Positions 1 to 6,115 of a stretch of DNA of 8,786 bases are shown in pieces. Under the pieces are notes generated by a model. The model was not told the DNA's origin and ran no database searches. It was given only the letters and a program-made list of their open reading frames with translations. The DNA lies in NCBI GenBank assembly GCA_030446525.1, contig JAUJNC010000170.1, forward strand, positions 1 through 8,786. The letters are read 5' to 3'. This DNA comes from Armatimonadaceae bacterium (GTDB lineage: Bacteria; Armatimonadota; Armatimonadia; Armatimonadales; Armatimonadaceae). The translations under genes were made by a program, and so were the position numbers. Numbering within the stretch: position 1 is the first letter of the stretch; each line of letters starts with the position of its first letter.

Positions 1-1614
1 TCCGACGCCTCCCGTGGCGGCGTGCTGCGGGTGGATCAGCCGTTCACCCTGGTGGGCCCCCTCGGGGTCGGGCTGGACCCGGAGGCGGTCGCCCAGGTGC
101 GCGCGGCCGGGCTCGGGGTCGTGGGGCGCGTCCAGAACTGGGAGGGCGTCCGGCCCGACGGCATCCGCTGGACCCTGGAGCGGCTCAAGGGGCAGGGCGT
201 CTCGACGGTCATCTTCTCCGGGGATGAGGTGCTCGGCTTCCGGGGGTTCGTCGCCGACGACCCGCACCGGTCGGGGCAGGCGTCCACGGAAACAGCCTTG
301 CGGGATCTGGGGCTTTTCTTCGGGGCCGTGGAGTTCGTCAAACAGCGAGGGGACGCACTCCTGGCCAGGGCGGCGCAGGACCGGACGGTGCGCGTCCACA
401 CGATCTCGGGCGCGGAGATGCTGGCGGCCGACATCCCCTCCAACGTGCAGCGCTTCCTGCTCGCCGCGCGCGAGCGCAACATACGGCTCGTGTTCGTGCG
501 CGTGTTCCCCGAGCTGCCGGGCGCCCTGGAGGCGAACGCCGTTTATGTCGAGAAGATAGCCGCGGGTCTCCAGCGCGCCGCCCTCGTGGCGGGAAGTGCG
601 CACGGCTACGATCCGCTCCGAACGTCCCCTGCCCTGCGCCTGCTGATGGGGCTCGGCCTCGCCGCCGCGTGGTGCCTGCTCCTCGACTCCCTTACCCTGC
701 TGCTGGCGCCCGGGGGGGCCGGCGCGCTGCGCGCCCTGGCGGCAGGGGGAGGCCTGGCGCTGGCCGCCCTGGCGGCCGCGCCGGGGACGACCGGCCCGAA
801 GCTGGCGGCCCTCGCCGCGGCGTGCCTGTACCCGGCGCTGGCCCTGGTCCACGCGGACCTGCTGCGCCCGGTGGGTCAGGGGCAGGCGCCCGGGGCGGCG
901 CTGTCCCACGCCGTGCGCCGGCTGCTGGCCGCGAGCGGCATCACCTTGCTCGGGGCGGCCACGGTGGTCGGCCTTCTGGCCGAGCGCGTGTTTCTCGTCA
1001 AGGCGGACGCCTTCGCGGGCATCAAGCTGGCGCAGCTGGTCCCCCTCGTGCTTGCCGCCGGGGTGTACGCGCTGGGCCTGTGGGCCACGCCCGAGCGGCC
1101 CTGGCCGCGGGTCGCGGCCGATGCCCGCGAGCGCATCGCGACGCTGGGCCGGGAGCCGGTCCTGCTGTGGCAGGCGGCGCTGGCCCTGGCGGTCCTCGTC
1201 GCCCTTCTGCTCCTGGTCCTGCGCTCCGGCAACGACCCGGGCGTCGGGGTGTCTCCCCTGGAGCTGCGCGTGCGCGGCCTGCTCGACCGGCTCCTGTACG
1301 CCCGCCCCCGGTTCAAAGAGTTCCTGATCGGGCACCCCGCCATGATCGTGGCGCTCGGCCTGGCGGTCACGGGCCGCCGCGGCGGGGCCCTGCCGCTGTT
1401 CCTGGCGGGCGCGATCGGGCAGGTGTCGCTCCTGAACACCTTCTGCCATCTGCACACCCCGCTCCTGGTCAGCCTGGTGCGGGCGTTGCTGGGTTTGGTG
1501 ATCGGTGTTATAATTGGGGCGGTGGCATTCGTGTTTATTGATCGCCTGACCCGGCGGGCGGGGGAGGCCGTGGCGGGCGCCCGGCCCGCCGCCCGCGCCC
1601 TGCGTGTCCGGTAG
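1..1614 (+). CDS. DUF5693 family polytopic membrane protein (5' partial)
   Basis: The frame is open from base 1 ([10 protein letters not shown]), so the start lies off the left edge; the GTG at 22 is only an internal codon. The first ~600 bases encode a soluble domain with an F-S-G-D-E-V-L-G-F motif and an [12 protein letters not shown] strand. From about 640 on there are several hydrophobic, Leu/Ala/Val-rich membrane segments. The C-terminal part carries the blocks I recall as typical of DUF5693: [28 protein letters not shown] and [15 protein letters not shown]. Family members are usually somewhat over 600 residues, so about 100 N-terminal residues (a first membrane anchor) are probably missing. 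The biochemical role is unknown; genes of this family often sit next to csaB, as here, which suggests a part in building or exporting the pyruvylated wall polysaccharide (inference). It ends in TAG and overlaps csaB by 11 bp. Confidence 0.88.
   Translation, partial: SDASRGGVLRVDQPFTLVGPLGVGLDPEAVAQVRAAGLGVVGRVQNWEGVRPDGIRWTLERLKGQGVSTVIFSGDEVLGFRGFVADDPHRSGQASTETALRDLGLFFGAVEFVKQRGDALLARAAQDRTVRVHTISGAEMLAADIPSNVQRFLLAARERNIRLVFVRVFPELPGALEANAVYVEKIAAGLQRAALVAGSAHGYDPLRTSPALRLLMGLGLAAAWCLLLDSLTLLLAPGGAGALRALAAGGGLALAALAAAPGTTGPKLAALAAACLYPALALVHADLLRPVGQGQAPGAALSHAVRRLLAASGITLLGAATVVGLLAERVFLVKADAFAGIKLAQLVPLVLAAGVYALGLWATPERPWPRVAADARERIATLGREPVLLWQAALALAVLVALLLLVLRSGNDPGVGVSPLELRVRGLLDRLLYARPRFKEFLIGHPAMIVALGLAVTGRRGGALPLFLAGAIGQVSLLNTFCHLHTPLLVSLVRALLGLVIGVIIGAVAFVFIDRLTRRAGEAVAGARPAARALRVR
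1486..1514 (+). promoter_or_regulatory. Candidate sigma70 extended -10 promoter ahead of csaB
   Basis: TTGCTG at 1486-1491 is followed, after exactly 17 bp, by a perfect TATAAT at 1509-1514, which also has the TGn extension (TGT, 1506-1508). It lies inside the last membrane segment of the DUF5693 gene, about 90 bp before the csaB GTG. The codons used there, GTT-ATA-ATT for Val-Ile-Ile, are unusual for this GC-rich gene, where Ile is normally ATC, which supports selection for the box. The -35 matches the consensus at only three of six positions. It could let csaB and the beta-barrel gene be transcribed apart from DUF5693. Confidence 0.45.
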
Positions 1615-2071
1615 AGCCAAGCCGCCGCGGGTCGCGGCGCTGGGTTACTACGGTTTCGGCAACCTGGGCGACGAGGCCGTCCTGGCCGGCATCCGGCGGG
1701 CGCTGGAGGCGGCGGCCGGGCCCACCGATTTTTGCGTCCTGTCGCACGCCCCCGGCGAAACCAGGCGCCTGCACCCGGGGGTCCGGGCGGCGCCCCGCTG
1801 GCGATGGCGCGAGGCGGCGGCGGCCCTGCGCGGCGCGGACCTTTTCATCCTGGGCGGCGGCAGCCTGCTGCAGGACGCGACCAGCGCGCGGTCCGTTTTC
1901 TGGTACGCGCTGATGACGCTGCTGGCGCGCCGGCGGGCGCGCCGGGTGCTCTGGTGGGGGCAGGGCGTCGGGCCGCTCCGCTCCCGGTCGTCGCGGCGGC
2001 TGGTGCGGCTGATCGCGAACCAGGCGGACGCGATCACGGTGCGCGACCGGGCCTCGGCGGATTTATTGTAG
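1604..2071 (+). CDS. csaB: CsaB polysaccharide pyruvyl transferase, N-terminal half (ends at in-frame TAG)
   Basis: This 155-residue product is the first domain of CsaB, which transfers pyruvate from phosphoenolpyruvate as a ketal onto cell-wall polysaccharide, the ligand bound by SLH domains. The hallmark N-terminal [17 protein letters not shown] is present near residue 13, followed by [14 protein letters not shown] and [10 protein letters not shown], all typical of the family. The GTG start at 1604 overlaps the end of the DUF5693 gene by 11 bp and has no clear Shine-Dalgarno, so translation is probably coupled. The frame stops at TAG 2069-2071 just after RDRASADLL. The second half continues in the same frame downstream, so this is one gene cut by a nonsense codon rather than by a frameshift. 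Together, both halves plus the ~11 codons between them give about 366 residues, the normal CsaB length. Confidence 0.85.
   Translation: MSGRAKPPRVAALGYYGFGNLGDEAVLAGIRRALEAAAGPTDFCVLSHAPGETRRLHPGVRAAPRWRWREAAAALRGADLFILGGGSLLQDATSARSVFWYALMTLLARRRARRVLWWGQGVGPLRSRSSRRLVRLIANQADAITVRDRASADLL
2069..2071 (+). other. In-frame TAG interrupting csaB
   Basis: The reading frame from 1604 meets TAG here and then stays open through 2072-2704 in the same frame (GTG 2102 is exactly 166 codons from GTG 1604). Read through, the sequence is ...SADLL-stop-EIGAGGSIEEVGDPAFAL..., which keeps normal CsaB spacing between its two domains. A single base change from CAG, AAG, GAG or TGG would make it. It may be a real nonsense mutation, a base-call or assembly error, or less likely a recoded stop. 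Confidence 0.9.
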
Positions 2072-2101
2072 GAGATCGGCGCGGGCGGGTCTATAGAAGA
2101 A

Positions 2102-2707
2102 GTGGGTGACCCCGCCTTCGCCCTGGAACCGGCGGGGACAGACGCGCGCCCTCCCGAGCGCCCGGTCACGCTGCTGGCCCTGCGGTCCTGGAAGCGGGAC
2201 GACGCCCTGCGCGCGGCGTTCGCCGGCGACGTGCTGGCGAGGCTAGGGCCGGGAGCCGGCGCTCAGATCACAATGTTCCCCATGCACGTGCCGGACGACG
2301 ACGTCTTCATGCGCGCCGTGCACGCGGGGAGTGGGTCGGGGACCGGCGTCCATTTCGCCGACTGGCAGGCGAGCGGCGACACGCCGTCCCGGGCGCTGGC
2401 GCGGTTTGGCGCGGCGCATCTGGTCGTGGCCATGCGGCTGCACGCGCTGATCTTCGCCGCCCGGTGCGGGGTGCCGTTCGTGGCGCTCTCCTACGACCCC
2501 AAGGTCGACGCCCTGGCGCATGCGGCGGGCCAGGAGGACGCCCTCGTGCCGGTGGAGACGCTCACGGGCGAAGCGCTGCTCGAGGCGGCGGATCGCGTCC
2601 GGGCGACGCGCGCGGAGCGCGCGGAGCGCTTGCAGACGTTCGCCGGCGAGCAGGCGGAGCGCGCGCGGAGGCCGGCACAGACGGCGGCGGAATGGCTTCG
2701 GAGGTAA
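2102..2707 (+). CDS. csaB: CsaB polysaccharide pyruvyl transferase, C-terminal half
   Basis: This holds the second domain of CsaB, in the same frame as the first half and separated from it only by the TAG at 2069-2071. The best family signature is VVAMRLHALIFAARCGVPF followed by ALSYDPKVDALA (about 2426-2518); MFPMHVPDDDVF at about 2274 is also typical. GTG 2102 is the first usual start codon after the TAG, but it has no properly spaced Shine-Dalgarno: the AGGAG that overlaps the TAG (2070-2074) is about 27 bases away. Independent translation of this half is therefore doubtful, unless the two parts are made by re-initiation and assemble as a split enzyme. The 3' end is rich in Ala, Arg and Glu. 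It stops at TAA 2705-2707, 16 bp inside the longest version of the next gene. Confidence 0.82.
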   Translation: MGDPAFALEPAGTDARPPERPVTLLALRSWKRDDALRAAFAGDVLARLGPGAGAQITMFPMHVPDDDVFMRAVHAGSGSGTGVHFADWQASGDTPSRALARFGAAHLVVAMRLHALIFAARCGVPFVALSYDPKVDALAHAAGQEDALVPVETLTGEALLEAADRVRATRAERAERLQTFAGEQAERARRPAQTAAEWLRR

Positions 2708-5700
2708 CGTACGTTTTGGCAGGAAAGACCCCCACCCCCCGGCACAACGTGGTCCGGGGCCGCACCGCCCGGTGCGGCCCGGCCCCGGCGCCTCCCGCGC
2801 TGGCGGCAACGCTCGCGACGCTCGGTCTTTTCGGGGTCACGGCACGGGCCGATCGGCCCGTGCCGCCCCCGCAGGTGGGTCCCCAACCCTCCACGGCGCC
2901 CCCAGCTCCCCCTTCCCTCGGAGGGAAAGGGGCGGGGGGCGTAGGTTCGCCCGTCCCCGCCCCGTCGCTATCCACGGCGCCGGCGCCGGCTCGTCCCGGG
3001 ACCGTGGGTGCCCAGGGCGCCCGCCCCGTCTGGGAGCAGCCGGCCGCCACCGACGGCGGCACGGCGAATGGCAGCTCGCTGCTCGGCAAGCTGGGCGAGG
3101 ACCTGACCATCAGCGGCCTGCTGTCGACCAGCTTCCGCTCGAACTCGGTGTCCGGCGGGTCGGAAGGGGCGAAAAGCTACCTCACCGAATCCGACACGCT
3201 GTACGACGCGCGCAAGATCGGCCCGCTGCAGCAGACCATGGACCTGACCGTCCAGGGCCGGTTCCTGAACATCTTCAACGTCAACGCGCGCCTGTCGAAC
3301 TCGCGCTACGGGAACTACGTCAACCAGTCCATCGGCCTCAACTACAAAGCCAAGGGAACGACCCTCGACCTGGGCGACGTCAACGCCTCGCTTTCCGGCA
3401 ATTCGCTGGTCTCGTTCTCCAAAAGCCTGCAGGGCCTGATGTTCTCCCGCGACTTCGGGGGCGGGCGCATCCGCATGGCCGGTATCGCGTCCCTGGCCAA
3501 GGCCCAGACGCGGCGCGGCTCGTTCCGGGGGCAGGACACCTCCGGGCCCTACTTCCTGGGCGGCGCCTCCCTGCTCGAGGGCAGCGAGCGGCTGCGGCTG
3601 GACGGCGTGGACCTGGAGCGCGGCAAAGACTACTCGATCGACTACCTGCAGGGGCAGGTCACGTTCCTCGGCGGCCGCATCATCCCGGCGGCGTCCACGG
3701 TCGAGTACTCCTACGAGAGCCACAACTACAATTCGACCCCGGGCCTACTGACCGGGACGCGCTGGGACTTCGCCCTGGGCGGCGGCAGCACCCTCGGCTT
3801 CACCATGCTCCAGCAGAAGTCCCTGGGCGGGCGCGCCGGCGACCGGGAGATCAACGAGCGCTTCCCCGTCGTGCAGGACCCGAACTACCGCTACACCCTG
3901 ACCGCGCTGATCGAGCCGGGGACGGGGGTGGAGGTGCGGTGGCTCAAGCAGGCGGAGCCCCTGGTCGAGAACATCGACTACGAGCTGAACCGCGACCAGC
4001 ACTACATCCGGCTGAAACGGCTGCTGCCGCCGGACACCTTCGCCCTGGCGGAGGCGTCGCTCAGCGTCCGGTACCGCCCGGTGCGCACCCAGTCGCTCGG
4101 CGGGGACCGGTCCGTCCTGGGGCTGGACGGGAACCTGCGTTTGGGGCAGAGCGGCAACCTTGCCGTCCAGTTCGGCCGCAGCCAGGCGCCCGACGGGGAC
4201 GGCACCGGCCAGGCGATGACCCTGACCGCGTCGTTCCAGGGCGGGGGCAGGGGCGAGCGCAACCAGTGGGGGCTGACGACCTCGTGGCGCGACGTCGGGG
4301 CGGGCTTCTCCACGATCGACTCGGTGAGCGGCGCGTTCCTGCGGGCGGAAAAGGGTCTGAACACCCACCTGACGTTCGCGCCCACCAAGTTCGTGAACTT
4401 CAGCACCTCGTTCACCCAGTCACGCATCGCGCAGCAGAACTTCGGCCAGAGCTTGCTGGGGGGCGGGTCCGCCCCGGGGGAGCCGCTGACCTGGGCCACC
4501 AACGCCACCTGGAACGCGGGCGTCTCCCTCAGCCTGCCGCGCCTGCCCGCGCTCGATTTCAGCCACACGCAGGTGAGCCAGACCGGCGCGTCCCGCGCCA
4601 CCTTCACCTCGGACTCCCTCGACCTGTCCTGGCAGCGGGGCATGTTCAACCTGTCGGCGGCGCTGGGGCGCACCCAGTCCCGCGGGCAGAGCGTCTTTCT
4701 GAGCGGCTACGCCGTCGGCGCACACGGCACAAACAACGCCGGCTCCGGCTTCCTCAGTGACGTGCGCAACGACGCCGGCTACTACGCGGCCAGCGACTCG
4801 TCGTCCACCACGTCCCGGTTCTCGGTCGGCCTCACGCCCGCCGCCTGGATCAGCCTGAACGGCAACATCGGTTTCTCCAACACGCGTTACGGCGCATCGT
4901 CGGCGGCGTCCGTCTCGTCGTCCGATTCGCGGGCGCGCGACCTGAGCTACGGCCTGACCCTGACGCCGATGAGCAGCCTGAGCATCCAGGCGAACTTCTC
5001 GGACACGTCGAACGGGCAGAGCACGGCCTCGTTCTACAACCCCGGCGCGGGCGCCAGCAACGGCTCGCTCCTGCCGGGCACGGTTTCGGGGCAGCGCACC
5101 CGCACGCAGCACCTTTCCGTGCAGTACGCCCCGTTCCGCAGCCTGACGCTGAACTTCGACACCAACCGCCAGCTCTCGCTCATCCCCGGCTACGACAACA
5201 CCCAGAGCAGCACCTCGCAGCTTGGCTTCTCGCTCACGCCCTGGGACCGGCTCCAGTTCAGCGGCGCCCTCGTGGACCAGAAGGTGACCTACGTCGGCGA
5301 CCAGGGCGACTCGAGCAACCGCTCCTACCTGCTGGCGGCCACGGCGGGCCCGTTCGGCAAGCTGACGCTCTCGTCGTCCCTGCAGCGCATGAACACCGGC
5401 TCCGCCCTGTACTATGGCACGGGCACGCCGGGCATCGGAACGACGCCGGGCATCGGGACACCCGGCGTCGGGAACACCCTGCGCAGCACGGACCCGAGCG
5501 CCGCCGGCGCTGTCAACGGCTTCTCGCAGCAGCAGAACCTCACCATCTGGAGCGCGCGGGCGGACTACCCGCTGGGCGGGGGCGGACGCTGTTCGTCGAA
5601 TGGGGAGTCGCTCGGCACGCGGACCCCCTTCGCCGCCGCCACGCAGCCGCTGCCGGGGACCACCTACCGGTACGCGTCCAACAGCGACCGCTCGGTGGGC

Positions 5701-5841
5701 CGGGTGGGCGTGGACTTCCGGATCACCCCGATCATCGGCTTCACGGTGCGCCTGGACACCGTCCGCCTGACCGACCGGGACGACGCGCGCTACTCTTACA
5801 ACGCCCGCTCGATGAACGCCGACCTGTCCGCGCGGTTTTAG
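2692..5841 (+). CDS. Large secreted outer-membrane beta-barrel protein with SprA-like modules
   Basis: From ATG 2692 the product has 1049 residues. An Arg-rich stretch and a hydrophobic segment (PALAATLATLGLFGV) end in TARA, predicting signal-peptide cleavage near residue 53. A Pro/Ala-rich linker follows (about 54-125), then repeated alternating polar/aromatic strands of a beta-barrel or beta-rich surface protein. Residues about 300-343 hold L-R-L-D-G-V-D-L-E-R-G-K-D-Y-S-I-D-Y and a closing V-E-Y-S-Y-E, a module seen in SprA-like outer-membrane proteins; a second, looser copy (ENIDYEL...YIRLKRLLP) starts near 426. The last residues, DLSARF, end in Phe, the usual BAM-recognised barrel signal. 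No SLH domain was seen. The start is uncertain: ATG 2692 has no ribosome site, whereas TTG 2716 has GGAGG upstream and still keeps the whole signal peptide. The gene overlaps csaB, implying coupled expression. Substrate or partner is unknown. Confidence 0.75.
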   Translation: MASEVTYVLAGKTPTPRHNVVRGRTARCGPAPAPPALAATLATLGLFGVTARADRPVPPPQVGPQPSTAPPAPPSLGGKGAGGVGSPVPAPSLSTAPAPARPGTVGAQGARPVWEQPAATDGGTANGSSLLGKLGEDLTISGLLSTSFRSNSVSGGSEGAKSYLTESDTLYDARKIGPLQQTMDLTVQGRFLNIFNVNARLSNSRYGNYVNQSIGLNYKAKGTTLDLGDVNASLSGNSLVSFSKSLQGLMFSRDFGGGRIRMAGIASLAKAQTRRGSFRGQDTSGPYFLGGASLLEGSERLRLDGVDLERGKDYSIDYLQGQVTFLGGRIIPAASTVEYSYESHNYNSTPGLLTGTRWDFALGGGSTLGFTMLQQKSLGGRAGDREINERFPVVQDPNYRYTLTALIEPGTGVEVRWLKQAEPLVENIDYELNRDQHYIRLKRLLPPDTFALAEASLSVRYRPVRTQSLGGDRSVLGLDGNLRLGQSGNLAVQFGRSQAPDGDGTGQAMTLTASFQGGGRGERNQWGLTTSWRDVGAGFSTIDSVSGAFLRAEKGLNTHLTFAPTKFVNFSTSFTQSRIAQQNFGQSLLGGGSAPGEPLTWATNATWNAGVSLSLPRLPALDFSHTQVSQTGASRATFTSDSLDLSWQRGMFNLSAALGRTQSRGQSVFLSGYAVGAHGTNNAGSGFLSDVRNDAGYYAASDSSSTTSRFSVGLTPAAWISLNGNIGFSNTRYGASSAASVSSSDSRARDLSYGLTLTPMSSLSIQANFSDTSNGQSTASFYNPGAGASNGSLLPGTVSGQRTRTQHLSVQYAPFRSLTLNFDTNRQLSLIPGYDNTQSSTSQLGFSLTPWDRLQFSGALVDQKVTYVGDQGDSSNRSYLLAATAGPFGKLTLSSSLQRMNTGSALYYGTGTPGIGTTPGIGTPGVGNTLRSTDPSAAGAVNGFSQQQNLTIWSARADYPLGGGGRCSSNGESLGTRTPFAAATQPLPGTTYRYASNSDRSVGRVGVDFRITPIIGFTVRLDTVRLTDRDDARYSYNARSMNADLSARF
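2700..2718 (+). promoter_or_regulatory. Shine-Dalgarno GGAGG and alternative TTG start of the beta-barrel gene
   Basis: GGAGG (2700-2704) is the only strong ribosome site near the start of the beta-barrel gene. It is followed 11 bases later by an in-frame TTG (2716-2718), a little farther than ideal. The upstream ATG 2692 lacks any purine-rich site. Starting at the TTG removes eight residues but not the signal peptide. Confidence 0.4.
2890..2981 (+). mobile_element. Small palindromic element inserted in frame, flanked by an 11-bp direct repeat
   Basis: TCCACGGCGCC occurs at 2890-2900 and again at 2971-2981, with different bases on either side, so the match is exactly 11 bp. Between them are 70 bp (2901-2970) centred on a strong palindrome, TTCCCTC-G-GAGGGAA (2913-2927), which extends to an 11-bp stem if one A is bulged. 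Element plus one repeat copy is 81 bp, or 27 codons, so it keeps the frame and adds a PPSLGGKGAGGVG-type stretch to the linker; the peptide S-T-A-P appears on both sides. This fits a REP or MITE-like insertion with target-site duplication. No transposase and no convincing terminal inverted repeats are seen. Confidence 0.5.
5425..5475 (+). repeat. Tandem 18-bp repeat encoding TPGIGT units
   Basis: Two nearly identical 18-bp units (5425-5442 and 5443-5460, three differences, all in their last bases) and a degenerate third unit (5461-5475) encode T-P-G-I-G-T, T-P-G-I-G-T, P-G-V-G-N. It lies between two predicted beta strands of the barrel protein, so it is most likely an exposed loop that can change length by slippage. 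Confidence 0.6.
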
Positions 5842-5847
5842 TCCTCA

Positions 5848-5871
5848 CTCCCTTCCCCCGAGTGGGAAAGG
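5848..5871 (+). repeat. Second, diverged copy of the palindromic repeat
   Basis: CTCCCTTCCCCCGAGTGGG followed by AAAGG closely resembles 2906-2930 (CTCCCCCTTCCCTCGGAGGG followed by AAAGG) in the same orientation; a GGGGGG tract comes a little later in both. It begins only seven bases after the stop of the beta-barrel gene. It can form an imperfect CCTTCCC/GGGAAAGG stem. A CCCC-ACGAA-GGGG hairpin follows at 5872-5884. Neither is followed by a T-run, so a Rho-independent terminator is not clear, although the structures may protect the 3' end of the transcript. Confidence 0.45.
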
Positions 5872-5946
5872 CCCCACGAAGGGGGGTGCCTGTCACGAGG
5901 GTAACCCCGGCTTCGCGCGGAACGTCTGGAGCGGCGCCGCGCCGGG

Positions 5947-5980
5947 CGCCAGCCTGGCGAATGTTCCGGTATACTATAAG
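5947..5980 (+). promoter_or_regulatory. Candidate promoter with operator-like palindrome for the surface-protein operon
   Basis: The AT-rich block TATACTATAAG (5970-5980) offers two overlapping -10 hexamers, TATACT and TATAAG, in an otherwise very GC-rich gap. There is no recognisable -35. Instead the -35 zone contains the perfect palindrome CGCCAG-C-CTGGCG (5947-5959), which could be a regulator site; a GGCGCC...GGCGCC hairpin (5933-5950) overlaps it. If this is the promoter, the gene at 6116 has a leader of roughly 130 bases. Confidence 0.4.
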
Positions 5981-5986
5981 GCGCAC

Positions 5987-6006
5987 GACGAGCTAAGACG
6001 AGCTAA
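5987..6006 (+). repeat. Perfect 10-bp tandem direct repeat in the leader
   Basis: GACGAGCTAA occurs twice back to back (5987-5996, 5997-6006), directly after the predicted transcription start. Ten bases is about one helical turn, so it could be a pair of protein sites on one face of the DNA, or simply a slippage duplication. Confidence 0.6.
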
Positions 6007-6007
6007 A

Positions 6008-6037
6008 ATGAAGCAACGGCGTCCGGGGTGGGTCTAA
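6008..6037 (+). CDS. Possible 9-codon leader micro-ORF
   Basis: ATG 6008 to TAA 6035-6037 would encode M-K-Q-R-R-P-G-W-V. It starts two bases after the tandem repeat and lies in the predicted 5' leader of the surface-protein gene. The ribosome site is weak (GAG about 5 bases upstream), and so short a frame can arise by chance. It has no run of one amino acid as a classical attenuator would. Confidence 0.12.
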   Translation: MKQRRPGWV

Positions 6038-6106
6038 ACGATCCGGTGCCGTTCCGCGCCCTTTGTTGGCTGGCCGCACTCCACCCGGTCTGCAGGAATC
6101 CTCTAC

Positions 6107-6113
6107 GGAGAAG
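6107..6113 (+). promoter_or_regulatory. Ribosome binding site for the surface-protein gene
   Basis: GGAGAAG lies just before two adjacent ATG codons (6116 and 6119). GGAG is 5 bases from the first and 8 from the second, so either may be used; the products differ by one Met. Confidence 0.6.
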
Positions 6114-6115
6114 TA

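Noticed and set aside
22..24. GTG 22 as the true start of the DUF5693 gene
   Set aside because: The frame is open upstream to base 1, no ribosome site is visible, and the family normally has about 100 more N-terminal residues including a membrane anchor.
2069..2071. Genome-wide reassignment of TAG as a sense codon
   Set aside because: The DUF5693 gene and the beta-barrel gene both end in TAG at natural ends (1612-1614 and 5839-5841), so TAG works as a stop here; no suppressor tRNA is in view.
2073..2104. Adapter remnant inside csaB, because AGATCGG follows the TAG
   Set aside because: Only seven bases match exactly; the same heptamer occurs at 3215-3221 in clean coding sequence, and the peptide read from 2072 on fits the CsaB linker.
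2520..4760. A 746-codon open frame on the + strand overlapping csaB and the beta-barrel gene
   Set aside because: Its translation is dominated by Arg, Pro, Gly and Ala without any domain-like pattern, and it lies in another frame of a gene with a clear signal peptide, strand pattern and modules. Long shadow frames are normal in DNA this GC-rich.
5872..5884. Rho-independent terminator after the beta-barrel gene
   Set aside because: The CCCC-ACGAA-GGGG stem is short and no T-run follows; in a GC-rich sequence such hairpins are common.
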